From Gnetum montanum (taxonomy: Eukaryota; Streptophyta; Gnetopsida; Gnetales; Gnetaceae), in assembly GCA_015680685.1 (NCBI GenBank), contig MNCI01021000.1, positions 124,887-188,886 on the forward strand: a stretch of 64,000 nucleotides of DNA. Direction: 5' to 3'. This document shows positions 57,960 through 64,000 of this stretch, piece after piece. Each line of letters begins with the position of its first letter. Position 1 is the first letter of the stretch. The position numbers were made by a program, and so were the translations under genes. The notes beneath the pieces are model-generated. The model ran no database searches, was not told the origin of the DNA, and saw only the letters and a program-made list of their open reading frames with translations.

Positions 57960-60130
57960 TACCTGCATGACTAAATGAAAACTCGTCCTTGAGTTCATTA
58001 CAATGATATCGAGTAGGTATGGAATTATTGATGGAATGGAACTAATGGGATGACATGTGAGCGGATCATTATTACAAGACTTGACAAAACTGGTGTTCAT
58101 GACAACAAGGGTGAACATCTTATTACATTGACATCAGGCCACATTTGATAGCTGAGAGAAAATAGGAGAGAGAAGAGAAGAGAAGAAGGAAGAAGAGTCT
58201 TGCTGCTGCCAATGCCTAGATTGCGTCTTTCGTTGTCCTTCCATAAGCGCATCATCAATCTTGCTCCTTGCATAGCTGCTTTTAGCACTGCTCCATTCCA
58301 AGTGCTTCCTCCAGGTCTGGTCCATTGTTGCATGATCGCCATATGCACACACAACACAGTTGTATATGAATTTCAATGTGGTTATACCTTACTTTGGTGT
58401 AAGTCCATTGGCTGGGTTGTGGTATGGCTAATACAGATCTGGGAATATATAAATGGTGACTACCAAAGGTGTAGGGGTTAGGAAGAAAATCAAAAAAATT
58501 CGGGGCTAGGAGAAATTGAAAAAATCAGGCCCCGTACCCCCATGACTAATCGCGAACCTCCAGTAGTGATAGAATGGAGAAAGAAAAGGAGTAAGGAAGA
58601 GAGAGAAAAAGGGACAACTAAAACATTGATTAAGCGGATGTCAAGATGGAAATGAACAAAATAAATTTAATTGCAAAATGTTTAAGGGAAAGAATTTAAC
58701 TAATGCACCAAATAGGAATGTCAATGGGTCCTCCCCAAAGCAGGCTCATGCCCTTAGTACCCTGACATACTCACATTCAAAGAGTCCATAGGCTATGGGA
58801 ATGTCCTTTGGAACAAGAGTTAAAGTCTTAACCATGTGAATTTACCAAAAATAAAATAATAGATCTACCAAAATATACACGAATGATACAACTGGAAATG
58901 AGGTGAATAGTGGAGAGAAGAGTGGAGAGAAGAGGATGAAATGGAATCCCAAGAACAAGGTGGTGTACAACCCCTTGTGTGTTTTATGGTTAATGTGACT
59001 TGGCAAATCTCATTCCAACTCTGTCCTCAAACCAACCACATCCAGTGACTTCACATCAATACACTTGGCCAAACCATTCACTGGAGTAACAAGAATGCAT
59101 CGCCAAAAGCCACCATCATTCCGATGAAACAAGGGAGAGAATGGGAAGCGAGAAGGACCTTAGTTAGGGGGAACACATTGGTTCCATAACTAGTGCTTGT
59201 AACCCAAAGTTATTTCATCTAAGGGGTGTGATTTGAATCCTCACTTTGGTTTTTTTTTATATTTTTATGCGTGGGGACCACACCATGCAAAGAATTCTTA
59301 TTGTTATTGTCTTAGCTTTTGAAAAGTGGGTAACATCAAAATGGTAAGAAAACTCAAGAAGAAAACATTCAAGCACCCAAGTGAATGGCCAACACAAATG
59401 CATCAAGTTCTCTTGAAGTCACACCCTTTTCAAACCTTGAGTCCTTCCTTATTTTGAGAAGGACTTGGTCACTGATTCGTTAAGGTTCTTATTAGGAAGG
59501 GAACTGTATATTTCCAAGCCAAGAGGAACCATAGACTTTGATGGATGGATGGATGAAGTGGACTCATTGCCTGCCATATCAAAAGAACATAACTTAGTGT
59601 CAACATCATAATTGAAAGGTAAAAACCAAACATTAGCAATCAATGAAAAACAATTTATACCATTGGTCTGAACACTTATTGGGGAATGAACTTACATGGT
59701 GGATAGCACAGACACACACACACACACAATGGAAAAGTACAACGATGTTGTAAAACAAAAACAAGAAAATTTAAAGAAATTTGCAAAACAGAAACGTGAA
59801 AAAAAAAACATGTAAAAAAAAACTTAAAAAGAACTGAGGGCCCCATATGATTAGCATAGGTGGCCATATCCCCCATGACTAAATTGTAAGGGAGAGATCC
59901 GAAATAATGAGCGCCTGTTTGAATTTCGTAACAGCACCCAACTTCTCCCTGCTGATGTTCTTAAGTTGAGGGGTGGAAGTTGGTGACTCTCATATTCCAT
60001 TGTGTCTATGCCTCTGTTATTGGCATGAGTTCTCTCCTCAATTCGTTCCATGCATATTTGCTTGCTCTTCCTAGTAGCTGTCAACCACGAGGTGTCTACC
60101 ACTGGTTGTGTGGTTGCTACATACACGCAT
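57960..60130. other. 3' non-coding region of element C
   Basis: No RT or integrase motifs on the minus strand. The edge next to the LTR keeps a 'ctcaaggacgagttttcatt' phrase (minus), typical of the end of gypsy pol, as does B. The section 58610-59450 resembles B's spacer. A (CA)n run lies at about 59707-59728. Minus frame 59851-60126 continues the post-protease segment also seen in element D (55.2 kb). Confidence 0.5.
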
Positions 60131-60132
60131 CT

Positions 60133-60738
60133 TTATGTCTCATTCTCAAGGGTACACCTATTACATGGAGATGTTTTCTCCATGTCATCACCCGATGAAT
60201 CATTGTATGTGATGCATGGAATTTTCTTCTTCTTGATCTTTTCGTAAATGTTTATCTTAGATATTTGCAAGGAAAGATCACGAATCCCTAGGTACACATC
60301 TACTGTACTTAGCCACGGCCTTCCCATTATAATTGGGAAGCCCCCCTCATTATTAACTTTAATCACTAGGAAATTGGCTAGGTATGACCACCCACACACA
60401 GTGGTGCTGATGTCCTCCACCAATCCTAAGGGAATGGTGATGGACTGGTCAGCTAGCTCCAGTTGGATGTTACTCTTCTTAAGTTGGGGAAGGTTCCAAG
60501 CTTGAAACATGTTTTGTGATATTAGGTTGACTCCGGAACCTAAGTCAAGAAGAGCTTGATGTGGTGCATTCTCGGTGATTTGTGAATGAATTAAGGGGCT
60601 CCCAGGGTCAGATAGTTTCCTGGGAAGGTGGCCCACCTTTATCCAGTCAGTTACGGTATGTGTCAACATAACCGTATGCGTACTCAGTTGTTGGACTGAA
60701 GGGTACTTTGAAGGGTTAGTTGTTAGAGGCCTATACAT
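60133..60738 (-). CDS. Retropepsin of element C (open for 201 codons)
   Basis: Aspartic protease that would cleave the Gag precursor. 'HQALLDLGSGVNLISQNMF' is the active-site region: Asp-Leu-Gly is kept, but the usual Ala-Ser after it is Ser-Gly. 'FPIIMGRPWLSTVDV' is the conserved second motif ('PIILGRPFLAT' in the family), then 'KKIPCITYN'. It is the longest unbroken gypsy frame in the window. Upstream, after one TAA (near 60750), the same frame runs back into gag, so it was a gag-pro fusion. No reverse transcriptase follows. Confidence 0.75.
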   Translation of the reverse strand: MYRPLTTNPSKYPSVQQLSTHTVMLTHTVTDWIKVGHLPRKLSDPGSPLIHSQITENAPHQALLDLGSGVNLISQNMFQAWNLPQLKKSNIQLELADQSITIPLGLVEDISTTVCGWSYLANFLVIKVNNEGGFPIIMGRPWLSTVDVYLGIRDLSLQISKINIYEKIKKKKIPCITYNDSSGDDMEKTSPCNRCTLENET

Positions 60739-60769
60739 ATACTCAGCCGCTTATTGTTGCAAGATTTTG

Positions 60770-63189
60770 TCTGGGCTCTTGCTTCTAAAGAAGGGTCTCT
60801 TCTTTGTACAGTTGTCAAAACCAGCACCCAGTTGGATATTTACATGCTAAATATTTACAGCTCTCGCGGTGTTACGTTGCTGCGGTTGAGTAGGTAATTC
60901 CCCTTGCATTGTTGGAACAGGTTTTATGGGAACTACAGGTGGAAGAGGTGTGGGTGGAGTTAGAGGATGGGATGAATGTGAGATGTCTCCCGAAGGCAAA
61001 GGAGTCATCCTGAAGTACTCCCGAACTTGGTAGTGACGTTGGGGAGTAGTGTGACCCGTAGAGTCACCTGGCGAAACCGGCTACTGCACATAATAACCAT
61101 AAGGATCGGGCTTCCAGTAAGGGTACTGTTGTGTTGGCGGTGACATCCCCCATGATTGTGGGTATTGCCACTACTGATTTTGTCCAATGGGCTGTGGTGG
61201 AGTTCCAATTGGATAATATATTAGTGGTTGGTGGAACTGCCTTGGGTTACCTTATGGATAAGGTAACCTTCGGTGTGTTTGCCGTTGATTAAGTCTTGGA
61301 TTTAGTGCATACACCCCAAACTCCTGTAGATGTGAGATAACTGGGCAACATCCCTTAGGATGATCATAATAGCAGACCTCACATCCACTATCATCATCTG
61401 TGTCAGAATTCACAGCCTCATTGGAGATAGGAATTTTTCCCTTACCCTTGTTATGTGCAGGCTTAAATTTCTCTGCTTTGTTTTACCTTTGTCACTACTT
61501 TGTTCTTCCTTAGACTCTTCTACAATTTTCAATATTGTTTCAATTCTTGAGTCTAAGGAATCCCACATTTGGTCTACCTTAGCCGATACCTCAGTTGTTA
61601 ACTTTTGGATTGACAAGGTTTTCTTGTTCACCAACTCTTCGAGTGGTGACTCATCCTCCTCATCACAAAATTTCACTCCCTTCTTGCGAAGGGAGGAATC
61701 GCGATTATATTCTTCCACACTTTCCCTCTTACATAGCTCACCCTCTTCTTGCGCTACTTGTTCCAACAAACTTTGTACTTCATGGGCTCTAAGTTGGGAA
61801 AGTTTCCCTTGGGCATAAGTCCCAAGAGTTCTTCTTGTTTCATTCCTTAGCCCATTCACGATGTGGCGAAGTTGATCCCAATTAGTGTACCCATGGCTTG
61901 AGCAACGATGTAGCAATGTATAGTAGCGGGCCATGGCAACATCCAAGGGTTCATAAGCACCTTGTATCCAACCTTGGATCTACTCACACAAATTGGACAC
62001 TCAGGAGTACGTCTGATATCTGTTATTGAAAAGTTCAAGCATCGTACTCCACCTCCTGATGATTTCTAGTTCTAAGGACCGATACCAGCTCTCTGCTTCT
62101 TTATTGAGTGTCCTTGGGAATAACTTAAGCTTCTACCACTTATTATCTATATTCTGCAAGGCACAAGCATCGTGGAATGCCTATAAATGATGTTGTGGAT
62201 CAATGTTGTATCCCCCTTCAAAACATGGAATATTATTTATGTCCAAACACTTGATCCGACTATCTTTTAAGTGCCTTGTGGGAATCCTAATGGCCTTAGT
62301 AATGTCAAGCATGCTTCAGGTTGTGAGTAGGGGTTCATCATGATCATCTCTGTCATGACGTCTATGATGTCTACGTGGTGGTTCCCTACTCTCCCTACGT
62401 CCTTACCCTCGTCCCAACTCTCGACCTTCCTGTCAAGGTCTCTCATCTTATTTACTTTTACCCTTACCGTTATGTTCACGATGGCTACGCCCAAATGTGG
62501 AAGGAGAGTGTGAATGGTGAGATGAAGGAGAAGAAGAAGGGAAGCCATCATCATGGTGATGTCTCTTACCTTCTCTTTGGCTACTTCAGCCTTGATTGTG
62601 ATAACAATCTAAGTGTCCATCCCTAGTGTGAGTGATTGCTCCTTCCGTGAACAATTTGTGTTCACGAGGATCAGAGTCCAAAGTATGTACAGTTGATCGA
62701 AGGCTCTGATGCCTAACCTCTTCACCATTGTGAGGAGGGGGAACATCATTTGATAAATAACCCGTTATGAGGGGTTCCTCGACTCCTATTTCACTAAGGA
62801 CATGCGGGACCTTGCCCTTCAACAATGTATGTTGACTCTCCTACCTTGAGCCCTCCTACGTTGCACATCTGTGGGATGATAATCCCTCATATCAAAGTCC
62901 TCAGCAACATATTCAACGAATAAGTCTTGCATGCCAATCTGTGACAAGGCACGGAAGAGCATGTTCAGGATAGATCAATCTAGGGGTAACAAAATGTTAC
63001 CTTGCAGGTCTCTCAATCTCAATTGTTCATCTTGATGGAGGATAAAAGTATAATTTGGAATATACTCATCGGGATGAGTATATATTACCTTATATTGTTT
63101 AGGACTTGGCTAGTTTAAGTTATGTGTTATATGTTGCCGACTGTCTTCAGTGTTAGTCCTAGGTGAATTAACTTTATGAGAAGAAGTCA
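60770..63189 (-). pseudogene. Gypsy gag of element C, frameshifted
   Basis: ATG at 63189 opens 'MTSSHKVNSPRTNTEDSRQH'. The capsid region is legible around 62180-61860: 'FHDACALQNIDNKW', 'ESWYRSLELEIIRRW', 'LELFNNRYQTYS'; then 61946-61410 stays open with 'LRHIVNGLRNETRRTLGTY', a coiled Glu/Lys-rich part and a knuckle CEVCYYDHPKGCC (about 61345-61385), again CX2CX3HX4C. A Pro-rich tail leads to the protease. Several stops and at least two frameshifts. Confidence 0.75.
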
Positions 63190-63315
63190 TTTTTTACCGG
63201 TGTGCTATTTCACCATTATATAAGTTCTTATTTAACTAATTAACCCAAAGGTTCATTAAGGCTCACAACGATGTGAAAGATTTCCTTATGTTCTAATTGG
63301 CGTACAAACACTTAG

Positions 63316-63333
63316 TCCCCGGCAACGGCGCCA
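63316..63333 (-). promoter_or_regulatory. Primer binding site of element C
   Basis: Minus strand TGGCGCCGTTGCCGGGGA, one base from the LTR; the canonical Asp-type tRNA primer site of plant gypsy elements, with no changes. Confidence 0.9.
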
Positions 63334-63334
63334 A

Positions 63335-64000
63335 TGATCAGTGGTGGGTATCCCTACACTCAACCATATAAATACGAGCGTCGCATGCACGATCCAGTCA
63401 AACTTCGCAGACTAAATGCCTAGACGCCGAAAGGAACACTTGGGGTTAATTAATCATTGTCTTCCCAGGCTTGCTTGTATGTGTCACAGTGTACGGTTAA
63501 GCAAGTCTAAGGTATATGATTTTTATGGTATTTTATATTTTCTCCTATGCTAAGAGGAAAGGGTGAAGAAGCTAAGTCTAACTTTAACTAACTTACTAAG
63601 TCCTAGCGTCATCATCCGTTCCCACTTGCCATACACACCCTGAACTATGCAACTGTGGCTACCAAACGCTAATCATTATTGGGATCACCACACGTAACGC
63701 ACGTGCTCTAAGTGGTCGTACTGACGCACTTAACTAACCTAAGTGTGATAAGCATCCATTCCTTGGCTAACTGTACACATCCTTGGATGCTTGTAACCAA
63801 GTCGTACTTATCCCATGCTCTAGGAGTTGAGGGTGAGAGAGCCTAATCGCGATGAGTAGCCGATTCCTTGATTAGCCATACACATTCATCAATGCTCGTA
63901 ATCAAGTCATACTCATGCCACGCTAACAACCGGTAATAAATAAAAAGTAAGAAATAACATGTAATAAATCCTATCCATGCATTGCAAGGTTTATCCACAA
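63335..64000 (-). repeat. 5' LTR of element C, partial
   Basis: Starts TGATCAGTGGTGGG and aligns with 56989-57640 with a few percent differences. The U3 half lies beyond the window. Confidence 0.9.

Larger units (their letters stand above)
56989..64000 (-). mobile_element. Gypsy element C, non-autonomous gag-protease, cut by window end
   Basis: Minus strand: 5' LTR (from beyond 64000 to 63335), primer site (63333-63316), gag (63189 to about 60770), protease (60738-60133), about 2.1 kb without RT, RNase H or integrase, and 3' LTR (57959-56989). The distance from protease to the 3' LTR is too short for pol. The 5-bp word before the left LTR is ctaag; its partner lies outside the window. Confidence 0.85.

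Noticed and set aside
61360-61818. Plus-strand 152-codon frame
   Set aside because: Antisense shadow of the element C gag, which has recognisable capsid and zinc-knuckle motifs.

Overview
The window is intergenic, repeat-filled DNA from a large plant nuclear genome. The element types are plant-typical: Ty1/copia elements with methionine-tRNA primer sites, Ty3/gypsy elements primed by an Asp-type tRNA sequence, and a LINE with DUF4283, reverse transcriptase and zf-RVT. The AT-rich, old, nested repeats and the absence of any intact cellular gene suggest a gymnosperm-sized genome; that last step is inference. I found no bacterial features, CRISPR array or convincing RNA gene.

Layout. 1-1068: part of a dispersed LTR-like repeat (R1), with an inverted copy at about 17.64-18.72 kb. 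1069-4100: gypsy element A (minus strand), a gag with stops and a truncated LTR. 4.1-8.2 kb: low-copy DNA carrying several local tandem duplications. 9.97-11.38 kb: a diverged array of about 200-bp units, each with a palindrome. 11.4-16.6 kb: a GC-rich, young-looking LINE with ORF1 intact and ORF2 broken by one amber codon and a 553-N gap. 16.6-17.64 kb: a degenerate ATCATTTGA-type repeat. 21.6-24.2 kb: remnant of another gypsy element. 24.25-27.47 kb: a GC-richer unit bounded by two related direct repeats and holding an antisense, frameshifted copy of a plant double-stranded-RNA-binding (DRB-type) gene.

29.14-37.97 kb: gypsy element B (minus strand), with two 0.85-kb LTRs, primer site, a gag with stops, and a second large decayed reading frame (plant-transposon-like domain plus coiled coil) instead of pol. 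40.0-47.9 kb: two decayed LINE ORF1 copies flanking a complete but dead copia element (41806-46690) with 5-bp target duplications. 47.99-52.89 kb: a second dead copia element (minus strand). 53.7-55.6 kb: gypsy protease/RT remnant (minus strand). 56.99-64.0 kb: gypsy element C (minus strand), gag-protease only, whose right LTR runs off the window.

A, B and C are related gypsy elements sharing LTR start, primer type and an unusual zinc-knuckle spacing. None shows reverse transcriptase or integrase, so they look like a non-autonomous group mobilised in trans. The two strongest leads are this group (shared stop codons, extra ORF, mosaic LTR) and the DRB-gene fragment between terminal repeats.
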